Origin: Halichondria panicea
Lineage: Eukaryota > Porifera > Demospongiae > Suberitida > Halichondriidae
Assembly (NCBI RefSeq): GCF_963675165.1
Contig: NC_087383.1
Location: 5,744,839-5,808,838 of the forward strand
Length of the DNA stretch: 64,000 nucleotides
Direction of reading: 5' to 3'
Numbering within the stretch: position 1 is the first letter of the stretch; the number at the start of each line of letters is the position of its first letter. The position numbers and the translations under genes are program-made. Shown here in pieces: positions 37,901 to 49,900 of the stretch. The notes under the pieces are model-generated. The model worked only from the letters and a program-made list of their open reading frames with translations. It was not told the origin of the DNA and made no database searches.

Positions 37901-40900
37901 AGCCATGCAGAACACACGAGCCATGCATGGAGAGAATCAGAGCACAACAATCAGAGAGCCAAACAGGGCCAGGGGGAGCAGACCTTTCAACATGACAGTT
38001 AACATTTCCCAGCTCAAAATACAGACACCTTTTTCTTAAAAGATCCATATCTTATGAAATCACTTGTAACTATTAACCCAGACCCCAGCTATCTTGACAC
38101 TATAGAGAGCATCGATGGAACACTAACAGCTGAACAGTTTGAGAGAGAATTCAGAACCCACTAATGTTATAGAAGATCGATCAAAGATTCCAACGTTCGG
38201 TCACAAAATTATTGACCTGGTAGAATTATCACGTGGCTTGTGTTCAATAAGATAAAAAAACAGGAAATGTCATGATAAAAACAGATATCACGTGATTGAT
38301 TGAAATAGCGTGATAAAACCAGTGCATGCATGTATCATGCTAAGTCTCGTTTCCAGGCCGCACTTCACATCAGGGAAGTGGCCGGTGAAGGAGGCTAGCA
38401 TATCATGCTATGATAGCTAGCTCTAGAGACAAGCTAACTGTGGCTACTTTAGAGTGAGAATTAAGGACTGCACATTTCAACTTCTTGACCAACCACTTTG
38501 TGCTATATATAGTCTAACATTTGTCACTTCACGTCCATTTGTGTACTAACTAGACTAGTATCAGCTATCAAGACCACATTCTATACAGGTCCAGGACTTG
38601 GTCTATAATTATATATGCTCAAGAGCTTTTTCCTCTGGCTCTCCATGTTATAGCTTGATCTCTGAAAAGTATAGATTCCTATATCTATATAGCTATATGA
38701 TCCACATAATGTTCTATATAGTTACTTACAAGGTCCAGGAGACTTTATCTATAATTTATATGCTCAGGAGCTTCTTCCTCTGGCTCTTTCCACACATGCT
38801 CTTTATTTATAGCTTGATCTCTGAAAAGTAGATTCCTATATGATCCCAGTCACTGTCCTCTCACTCAATAATTATAAGCATCGCTGTTTAGCTGCCCTAG
38901 AATTAACCCCCTGAGGTTGCATGTACTACGAAGATATTGGAGCCATTATCAAATGGTCACTAATCTTAGTCTCGATCATTCCCAGGCCTTTTTTTCTTGC
39001 CGTTGTTCATCCATAAATAGAAGGTAGCAAAAAAGAATAGGCAGCATACAAAAAAAGAAATTGGGGTACAGTTAAGAAAAAGTAAGGCCTGCATGGTTTA
39101 GGAAATGGCTAGCCTCGATCCCAGGCCACACTTCCCACTTCACTTGAAGGAAGTAGATAGAAAGTTCAATTGAAGGTTTCTAGCCCATCGAATAGCATTC
39201 TCTGATAGCTACCCTTAGCCTGCTATGTTAACAAAAGACTCACAGCCTGCAACAGTGTGGATGACAATCGTCTGAACAGAGTGAAAGCTGACAAGAGCCT
39301 ATCCTATATGGACAGGCCACGCCCATTTAACATTAACTTGGGTGAAAGTCTACTATACTATATTATAGTGCAACAAGGCATGTACTACCAAAAGTGGTAA
39401 AAACACATTCTTGGACACAACCACAAGAATGTAGTACTGAATGCTTCAAACTTTGTCAAACCTAAACTTTGGCTGATTCAGTTTCCATGGTAACCATTTT
39501 CTACGAATAATATACTCGGCTTCTTCAAAACCACTCTTTTTGTATCTACATTAACAATCTACACCTTCCTCCTTTAGACACAGAAACCTAGCCCTACACT
39601 TTGTACAAATTTTTTGGCTCAATTGTGTTTCTGGTGAGAGTTACAGATATAAATAATCGTTTACACCCACGCTAATTAAAATTGTATCTCCTCCGTCCTG
39701 GTTCTATATTTGTTGAAAAAAACTAGAGAAGAAAGGGAAATCAATGATTTATATAAAAAGATTAAAGCAAAACTTAGGGTAAAGAATGTAGGGACAGTTT
39801 CTTATAATGTTCATTCATTCACTTCTGTGCAACTTGTACTGCTTAATCTGTTTCTCTAGCTTGGGTCCCGCCGAAAATCCTTCGAAATAAGCAAACATAT
39901 AGTCTCTTGATTTTCTATGGTACTTCCTTATGAAATCCAATGGAACTGAATCTAGGGCAGGATTAATCACCTTCCGAAGTGAAGGAAACGAATAATCACA
40001 ATGTGCTTTTGAGTAGCGCTTGGCTTGCCCCCACACCCGCTCGATGGGATTAAGTTCACAGTGAAACTTAGGTAGGAAGTAAGCTGTATGTCCTTTGTCT
40101 TCTAGAAAATGCAGAACTTTAGGCTTTTCATTTTTAAAGTCATCATGACCCTTTAGTATCTGTTTCATGTCAGCTGCCTCCTTCAGTCCGGTTGTAATAA
40201 TTCCGCACCAATTTTTCATTCCTTTTGGAACACCAACGGCGAAGTTCATTTTTTGAATTTTCCCTTTCCAAACAGTGTCTCTCATTACAGGTTGTGCTCC
40301 TCCAGGCTTCACGTTCATTCACTCTGCATTTAATGCGTCTTCTGCCATTGCCGTGTGACAGCTGCTGTGGTCGAACACCCAAATAATTATCCAATTATCA
40401 CTCTTGGGATACTTGATATCGGCAATTTTTACTGCATTGTTCATTTGCATCTTGAACTTGCCTGAATCCCAGTACCCTTCTCTGCCTTCACCAATTTCAA
40501 GCGTCTCCCTAGCTCTCTTTGTGATGGTAATGTCAGATTTGGAAGCATGTTCAAACTCCTCATCCGTCAATTGCAAATATCCATTTCGCTAATCGATAAA
40601 ATCAGACACCATTATCCCAGAGCCCTTTGATTTCGGTCGTAACATGCCTTCCCCTTTTACCCCCCACATTGTTGTCTGGTCATCGTTGGTTGATTCATCG
40701 TGAAAAATCACAACAGTCTTCTCACGTGTATCGGCAGCACACAATGGCACTTTGTTAGGGAAAGCTCGTTGAGCTTCATCAGTAGGAGCTTGCTCGGGAT
40801 GTAAGAATCCACAGGTGATCATTGTTTTTAAAAAGTTATTTCTATATTCGATTACGTCAACACGCTCATGACCGTCAAAGTAAGCACCTTTGTTTGCCTG

Positions 40901-43900
40901 CAGCACCGTAAATCCCAGTGTGTCCAACCACTTTCGACCTGTCTCAACCGAGATCTTACGAGGAAATCCAGCCTCAAGGCACGATGAAGGTAGAAGACAT
41001 TCGTTCACCCACTGACAGAAAGAGCCTGCTGTCATATTTGGCTGACCCTTGACGCCAGCATTTTCTCTAACATAATTATACTTGGTAGCTTTCATGTTTA
41101 AGTCTTCATTTGACCAGAGTAATCCACGGCGTTGATATCGGCCTTGCATGTTCTCTTTGATCTCTGCACCATTATCAAAATACTTGTTAATCCACGTTCG
41201 GATTGTCTTTTCTGACTTGCCCATCATGATAGAAGTGTACTCAGCTGCGGTTGTTGCATTGACCCTGAGAAGAGTCTTCAAGTGAAAGTCAAGGAAAAGA
41301 CAGAGGGAAATTGTATCATCTCGATCCAAGGATAAAACCTGCTACCAGAAGAAAATAGCTGTACAACAAACCTATACACAGCTCTGTCTCTAGCTATATA
41401 GCTCTGTGTATGACGTTTAGGATATTTTCTCTGATGAATTCTGTATTATAGGAACTTTTACGGGAAAAAATATCTAATAATTTTGCGCATGCGCAAGCAG
41501 TCGATAGCAGGCCTTCTTTTCTATGAAGGCCGGTGAAGGAGGCTAGGAAATGGCGTGAACCATAAGGATGTTTATGAATGTGGGCGCAATATGTAGCCCA
41601 CAATCGGGACGTAAGGTATTCTCCGACGCATTCAGAGTTAATAATATAAGACTTGTACTGAGACACTGCCAACAAGCTACTGCATGCAAAGTCAGGGAAC
41701 CAGCGTGGCCAGCTCTGGTGGCAGTAGCTACCTGCTATAGATGATAATGATGACTAAGCTATTAGTTTAGATCTAAGACACAACAAAAATATATTAGATA
41801 TTCTATGGATAGAATCTAAACACACAATATAGACTGGTAGAACATCTCTAGCACTGCATACCCACACTCATTTTCACCCTTCTACCGTCCTTCTACTCTC
41901 ACACGACTTCCCGATATAATTATACATGCTCTCCTTTTTGTTAACTCTATACCTCTATATTCCTCCATTCCTTCCGTATTTTATTGAGCAATAGCTACAG
42001 CTATAGCGTTATAGTGCATAACACTCCATGGACGAGTTTTCAGCTACACACTCTTCTGAAAAATAAAATTAGGCTGCGATGGCATTCCAAGTAAATGAAC
42101 TGCAAATCAGCAAATTGCAATCGAAAATGTTACTAGAAGCCTATAGAAACTCTTGTTTGAACTTCATTGATCCTTGAGCAGCTGTGGCAGTCTATACACA
42201 AAAACAAACTATACTATATACCTCTCTGAGCACAGTGGCGTTTCTAGGAAATGCAGCTGTGCAAAAGTAGGAGGGTGCTGAGAGCGAGCGCAAAAAAATG
42301 TTTGATTGCTACTATAACGAGTGTTGCAAATGTGCGCTTGCTAATGCCTCTCGCCATGTTGTGCTTTCGCTCAAAAAGTATCAGTCTGTTATAGTAGTAG
42401 TTTCTATAATGAATTTACATTAAAGTTAGCTTATCTATATAAACTCACTGAGAAGAAAAGCTTATTTACATGCATCTATTGTTGTTATCTATTGTATTAT
42501 GTGGCTTACCAGGACCTCAAGAAAGAAGAAAATTGATTCTTCCAAAATCAGTTTAGTGTATATAATATCTATTGAGAAAAAAAAACATGCATAATTATTG
42601 ATATAATTTATGGTAGTGTTTTGTGGCCCTCAAGAAAAAGATGACTCTGCCAGGAGAATCTGGATTCTGGATATTATTTTCTCATACGTGGGGAATAAGC
42701 GCGCATGCGCATTACATCCAAAGGAATAATTAAAGGGTGTGTCCAAAGAGATTGAGTAATGGCTACTATAATGCTAGCTGTTTTAACATATATTTTTTGA
42801 CTCTTGTAGCTAACAAAAAGCTAGCGCTGTAGTGCAAGGTTAACTCATAATTATGTTGAATAGAAAGTTTGTGCGAACAGATGATGCTATGAAAGATTCT
42901 GAAGAGACTGCAACAGCCTTCAATGTGAGTCAAACTAGCCATAACTCGAGAAGGAAGCTTTAGTTTGCTAATCCACGAATCAAAATCCAAGAAAACGTGG
43001 CTAGAAGCCTATAGAAGCTGTTAGTTTTTGTCACATTGCAATCGTTAAGCAGTTACAGGTGGAACAGACACACACACAGTCAGCTTTACCGTATCCTTCG
43101 TGCGGCTACGCCTCGAGGCATAATCATTACATGCATGTATACAGGCTAGATATACACTTGAATAACTCTTTGATCATCAGAACGTCCATCCTCTTTTATT
43201 ATAGCTAACCACCACATGGGTTTCTGTACATGCACTCAAGTTTAATTGTTATATACACTAGTAACAAGTTACTATTATAATACCTATGCAAAACAGAGAC
43301 CAGTGCAGGCCCTATACCTCTTATCAGGAGCACATTACAGAAGGAGCGTCTAACTGCATGTGCATGGGTTCGGAAATCGCATCTCGTGTGCTTTCCTAAA
43401 CACCGCATTGCCTTGTAAGAAAAGTGTGCAAGTACTGTGTTAGCCTCGATCCCAGGCCGATACGTCTCCAATTGAACGCTAGGTCGCCTGGTATTGATTG
43501 TATCTGGGCGTGTATCTGGGCATGTGCTGTGGTTGCTCAGGTATTCGCTCAAAACGAGCGAATACCTGATCAAGGTGGAGTGAATAGAAACACTAATAGT
43601 GTATGTAAGCATACTTACTCCGTAAAATCACCGTTAAATGACAAAGAACTCTGTGTCATAGGTCTCTTCTTTGCAAGTTTAGTTTGTCAGAAATATAGGC
43701 TTAGCTAGAGTGTGAGCTGTCTTGTGCGAAGGAAGAAGGAGCATCACTCTTGTGAAAGAACAGAACTAGGTTCTCAAGTTTCTGCTATCAGTTGGCTACC
43801 TTTGATTGACTACACAATTTAATACAAGCGTTTAATTGATTGCCAGATACACTTGGTAGAGTCTATCCTCAGACTCCGGCCATCGATCTCTTGCATACTA

Positions 43901-46900
43901 TATGCTCAGCCCGGGTGTCCACAAGTGGCTGGGCCTGGGATGTATTGTCAAGGTAAGCGATATAAATCATTTTATCATTGGAAATTGTACACTATAGCCT
44001 GCACCTATAGCCCAATCCTTGTTATCTGGATCAAGATATGACATTACGGCACTGGGGTGTGTTAGCCTCCTTCACCGGCTTTCAAGGAAGCGGCCTGGGA
44101 TCGAGGCTAGTTTTGTGTGGACCATCACAGTGATGAATTTAAGTTTATACTAATTTGTATACAGGAGCAAAATGGAACCTTTCCCCTCCAACCCCCGTCG
44201 TACTCCTCCTAGCTGATGGGTGCAAACTCATTGAAAGAGGATGCCCCAGTGCCACTCGTGTCCTTCCCAAGGGGCCGATCTTGAACTACCTGCACTAAAA
44301 CTACTGACATGGAATGGCTCTTTCAACACTTCTGGTTGCTATCCTGACCAGTTACGTCAGGATTCTACTGTCTCTTGATGCACTGTGAACACACAATCTT
44401 TGTTATGCCACCTGAAGGCTTAGCAGGCATATCCAATCTTGTTTGAGATCTTCGCTTCTAAACATCTGCATTTATTATGGACACAGTACACTCTACAGAT
44501 AACAGTATTAATTTCTAGTGTCATTATATCACTGTATTTTTAGCCAACTGTGATGAACTGAAGATTTTACAGTACATTATAATTATGTAGCATTCCTCTT
44601 GATACTTACCAGTTTCCGGTCACGCCCAGATACAATCAATACTAGGCCGAAGAGGCGACCTAGCGTTCAATTGGAGACGGATCGGCCTGGGATCGAGGCT
44701 AGTACTGTGTACATAAATTGCAGACCGCGGTCAGCCTGTGAATATCATTATAAACGAATTTTGTATGTAGTGCAGCAGCAGGAGAGCTAGGTTGAGCCAG
44801 AAAGAGCTAAAATGAATAGCTAGATCTTTGATGGATGTTGGTATACATCATGGAAGAGACTGTCATCGGTGAGGTACTAAAATAGGAGCGTATCCAGTCA
44901 CTTTGTACAGAGAAAGTTTGCTAGACTTAGACTAACACATACTAGGCAATTTGTTTTTGCAGTAGGGAGTCTTTACTGGGGTTCTTAGAAGAGAGAGCTT
45001 ACTACCAGGCCTATAGCTAGCTATATAGCTAGCTGTAGCTTTTCACTTTTATTGACCTATTATATGCTTGGTAAAAGTGCACTGTCAGCTCAATTAGCAC
45101 TCGCCCGCAGACCCACTTAGTGGTTTTGCATATAAGGTCATGCTTTGTAAACTTCCACGAGATGCGATTCCCGAGGTAAGACGCTCCTTCTGTAATGTGC
45201 TCCTGCTCTTATCAAGGAATCGAGGCATACTGTACATACCAGTAGGTTAGCAAGGTGTTCAATAATACCGAGAAATGTACAACCTACTTAATTGTTAGTA
45301 TTTGACAACCCGGTATACAGCATAATTATGCACAAAATAATATTGTATTACAATACTAACTTACCATTGACAGCCACATTGCATTTCATGATGAGAAACT
45401 TTATGATGTGCAGGTGCCCCTCTCTGACTGCCAGTCCCAGTGGAGTTAGTCCATCCCTGGTCACAGCTCCTATATAGTGAGTATGTCAAGAATTAGCCTC
45501 GAATCCAGGCCGATTAAAATACGGCCTGCATGGCCATGGTATCTATAATTATTGCATGTGTAATTATAATTATAGGTTATTATATGTACTACCGTATAGC
45601 GCAATATTTTCGAGGGGCTTAATTTTTGCGGATTTCGTGGGTTAACAATCCTATACATGAAAAATTAAGTCCACGAAAATTGTTCTATTGAGAAGGCTTA
45701 GTTATTAATTTGCACATTATATAGTCTGAAACCAGAAGGCTCTCTTCTATATATACCTCTATAATGGTCGTATGTGAACTTGGTTTCCATGGAAAATCTT
45801 TGAATTTGTGCGGAGTCCAACTTAACTACGACCATATGACCATTGTAGAGGTAGCCTCTTCTGGCTTCAGAATCGTGTGCAAGCCTTCTCGACAACGGAA
45901 TAGAGCTAGAGCATAAGCTACGGAGACAAAATATTTGAACTTAGTAAACGAACTATTATTATAGTTCACGGTATAATTAATTTTACAAAGGTTTCCTAAT
46001 GTAGAACGAATCCCCTAGATTCTGGGGAACTCAGTTTGCGCATGTGCACTATCACCCATGCAATATAGATACCAGGCCGTGTTTTAATCGGCCTGATCTC
46101 GAGGCTGGAATGTATACAGCACATTGTCTTAGAAACCATAACCAATGAAAACACCGCGGGTGCTGATGCCTCGTGGAGGACAGTAATAAATCTAAATTTA
46201 AAAGCGGAAAATGATGACCATGATCAGTGCTAGTATGCCAGGGATTTCTATACATGGAAATACTAACGTTGGGAGTTTATCAGCTGGAAAACATAATTAT
46301 ACATGGATTCTGAACCGCTTTTTAACAAGGAATAGTATATCCGACTAGAACAATGTACTATAATTATAATTGTCAACTGAAACTCAAAAAGCGTGGAAAC
46401 AAAAAATATAGTGAGAACGCAGAGATAATAATTATATAGTTTATACGATAATCGAGACTGACGAAAATTATTATAAGGCTGCTCATGCAGAGGGTATAGC
46501 TATATAGCTGAAGAAAAAGAGTGTTCTGGCTCAGTAGCTTTGGTATACTGTACAACAGAACACAATTGCAGTGTGCTATTAGCTATAATAATTTATTATA
46601 ATTATTATCCGAATAGCCGTGGTTATAATTTCATACGTAGTACTGCCCACCGCGGAACCAAAATCTAAATACTTTCATTACCAACCACTAGCAAAGAAAG
46701 ATGCGTAGCTAAGAAGCAGTAGCAGTTTTCTGCAGGCAACTTTGTTGCAAACTAGTCTAGAATAGTTACTCTGACAGGATCTCTAAGTTTCGAACGGAGG
46801 AGTATACCAGCCAAGGCCCCAGCGAAGGATCATTTCACAAGTATAAGCTCTGTGTGTGTATAGCGATCATTATTTTCATAGTTCAGCCTTTATAAGCCTT

Positions 46901-49900
46901 TTTAAGCCTTTTGAGCTGATTTGTCCACCTACGTAGATAGCCTCTGAGTGTGTGAAATATACTGGAAGAATAGTTTAGTTAGTTTAGAGCCTGTTTTTAG
47001 AGTGTAGTCTACATGCAAGGTTTGATATTCAATTATTTTCTCTTTTCCAGCATTCGCCTCTAGCAAAGAAAGATGCATAACTTGGAAACAGTGACAGTTT
47101 TCTTTATTTAACTTCGTAGCAAAGTAGTCTACAGTAGTTACTCTGTCAGGATTTTCTGGTTTCCAACGAAACAGTCAACCAGCCAAGGGCCAGAGCAAGG
47201 GATCACTTCAGAGGTAAGCTTTGTGTGCGTATATCATAGCAAGCATTATATAGCTAGTATAAGCCTTCATAAGCCTCTGAGCTGATTTAATATGCTTATG
47301 CACTTGCCTATAGATAAGTTATGAGTGTACTTGTGTAGAAGCTGAGTTAGTTTAGAGCCTGTTTTTAGAGTGTAGTGTACAGTGTTTGTTCTTTTCAGTG
47401 TGGCAAAGAAAGATGCACCACTTAGTAACGCTACCTTGTAACTAGTTACTCCTCCAAGTTTCTATCTGAACAGTCAATCAGCCAAGGACAGAGCGAGAGA
47501 TTACTTTAGAGGTAAGCTTTGTGTGCGTATGATTATTAGCTGATAATACTATACGCTTACCTACGTAGCTTGTAAACTATACTGGCTCCATGCAGCAGTG
47601 TGTTGAAGCCGGAGTTTAAATACAGAAGCCTATATGTACGCTCAGTATATGTACGATTTGCTTAGCATATCTGTTGGTCTCATCCACAATGTAATCTGTT
47701 ATTAGCTGCTGGACACCCGGAAAATTAACTTTTATCTTTGTCGATTCCTTTATTGCTACTGAGGATGGCAGCAGAAACACCTCTATTGTTTAGACTCCTG
47801 ATCTGGTCAATCATGAGTCTCATGATGAGAGATACAAGGGGAGAGACAATTAACAAGAACAACACTTTTGTCAACAGGAGGAGCCTTGGTCCTACCTAGC
47901 TTGTAGTCCATTAAAAAGGGTAGCAACTGATATAGCAGAGAGACTTGCCATACCCCGTTGGGAACCAGATAAACACGTCCCTTCCCTCAAACAGGAGCTT
48001 GAGAGCCTGGGCCTGTTCTGCCATGAGAGTGAGGCCATCTTGCTTCAAACAAGACAACGCGTTGCATGCCATAGCTAGCTAGCTATAAATTGAGAACATG
48101 ACACGGAGCTAAATTACTGTAACTTTTACGGGAGTAAAATGCCTCTACGTACACCTTTAGTATTACAGAAAAAAAGCAGGAAACAAAATGTAAAGAATCA
48201 CTGCTTTTGTTTCCGGTTCCTGCCACGCCCAGATACAATCAATACCAGGCCGTATTTTTCAACTTCGTTCTATTAAAAAAAAATCGGCCTGGGACCGAGG
48301 CTACCCCCATTACTGAATCACATGCCCCCTGATAGTAGGTATCAATTGGAAATGAAGAAAATATAATCTCGATTGTCGTGAAGTAGCTAGAGGTACACAG
48401 AGCGCTTTTCATGCTTGTGTTCCTATAGAACATATATGATATATAGCTAAGGCTGTGTAACTAAATAGAGTCCTGTGTCCCAAATGGCCTCGAGTATGAG
48501 ATGAAAGTTGATGTTTAGCAGCAGAACTGCTCATGGACTTCTTACAGAGAGTAAAACAATTCTCATGAATTATTCATGTTTAGCCCTCGTTTAAAAAGTA
48601 AGCCTCGATTAAACCGCGGAGATACACAGATGGTATACATCGAGGGTACTTCCGTTTCTAATCCCTCTCTATTCTATCTATATGGTGTAACTAACTTACC
48701 ATTGACATCAACATTGCACTCTGTGATGAGGTACTTGATAGTGTCCAGCTTCCCCCTACTGACTGCCAGTCCCAGTGGAGTTAGTCCATCACTGGTCACA
48801 GCTCCTATAGTGGTGAGAGTTGTGGAAGTGTACGTGATAATACGTGTAGTGAGGATAAACTATATTTGTAGTTAAAGCTACGTTCTGTAATAATAATTAT
48901 ACCACTATTATACAGTTGTAACAGGTTATTTTGTATGGTGGATCTTTTTACATTTTTTTGTGTATTAATCACCATCATTGGAGCATTCCGTATAATCAAG
49001 AGTAGAGAGAGTATCGAACGTAGGCATACTGTGTGTCAGATGTATGCGGAGAGTAACGTGACTTGCTGTATCAGTGTGCATGCAAATTCCAAGCTTATGA
49101 CAGATACAGGAAGCCACGTTACTCTCCGCATACATCTGATGTACAGTATGCCTACGTTCGATACTCTCTTCTCTATCATATACTCTTGGTATAATTATTA
49201 TAAGGCGCTCAGTGGGTAGCTAGCTGAAGATCAGAGTGTTCTGACTCAGTATAGCTTTGGTATACACACAAAATTGCAGTGTGTTATTATAGCGTATAGC
49301 ATATCAAATTGCTTAACTGTATATAGCATTATAGAAAGGTCAACGCAATGAGCTATTCCCTATAATTATGACAGTAGTCTATGGCCTACAAGTTACTATA
49401 CACCCTAGAGCACTGAAGTGCTAATCCTCGGCTGTTGACAGGAGAATGGAGCGTCCAGTTATACAATAATAAAGAGACCGGTAAAGGATCACTTTAGCTG
49501 CATGTAGATCTACCTCGAATAAAGGTCGAGTGTGGGACTCATGCAAGTTCAAGCTATTTCGCAAAAATTATATGCGAAAACTATTCTAACGCTCATTTCG
49601 TCATTTCGCGAAATTTCATTAATATATAGAAGAGGAAAAAATGTATAAAATAATCTGTCTAAAACTGACTTGCATCTATTCAATTGTATAATTATGGTAA
49701 CAAGCAGTCTAAAATCAATTACAGAAGAAAGCAGTCTAAAAAGAGTTATCAGAAAAGGTTGGTTTGTGGCTTACATGGACCTCAACAAAGAGAAGAAAAT
49801 TGATTCTGATTCTGCCAGGATCTGGGGTTCAAAATGGATTCTCTTACACGTGGTATTGAGCGCGCATGCGCATTAGATCTACACCCAGGAATCGGGGTGT

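Larger units (their letters stand above)
43316..45215. mobile_element. Inverted-repeat-bounded block containing a GCCTC element
   Basis: CTTATCAGGAGCACATTACA followed by GAAGGAGCGTCT and ATCGCATCTCGTG at 43319-43395 is mirrored at about 45154-45216. The arms are about 70 bp. The 43443-44699 element lies between them. The inversion could be another transposon end pair or a local inverted duplication. Confidence 0.5.

Noticed and set aside
43424-44041. ORFs inside the 43443-44699 element
   Set aside because: Short, partly translating the terminal inverted repeat, and without recognisable domains.
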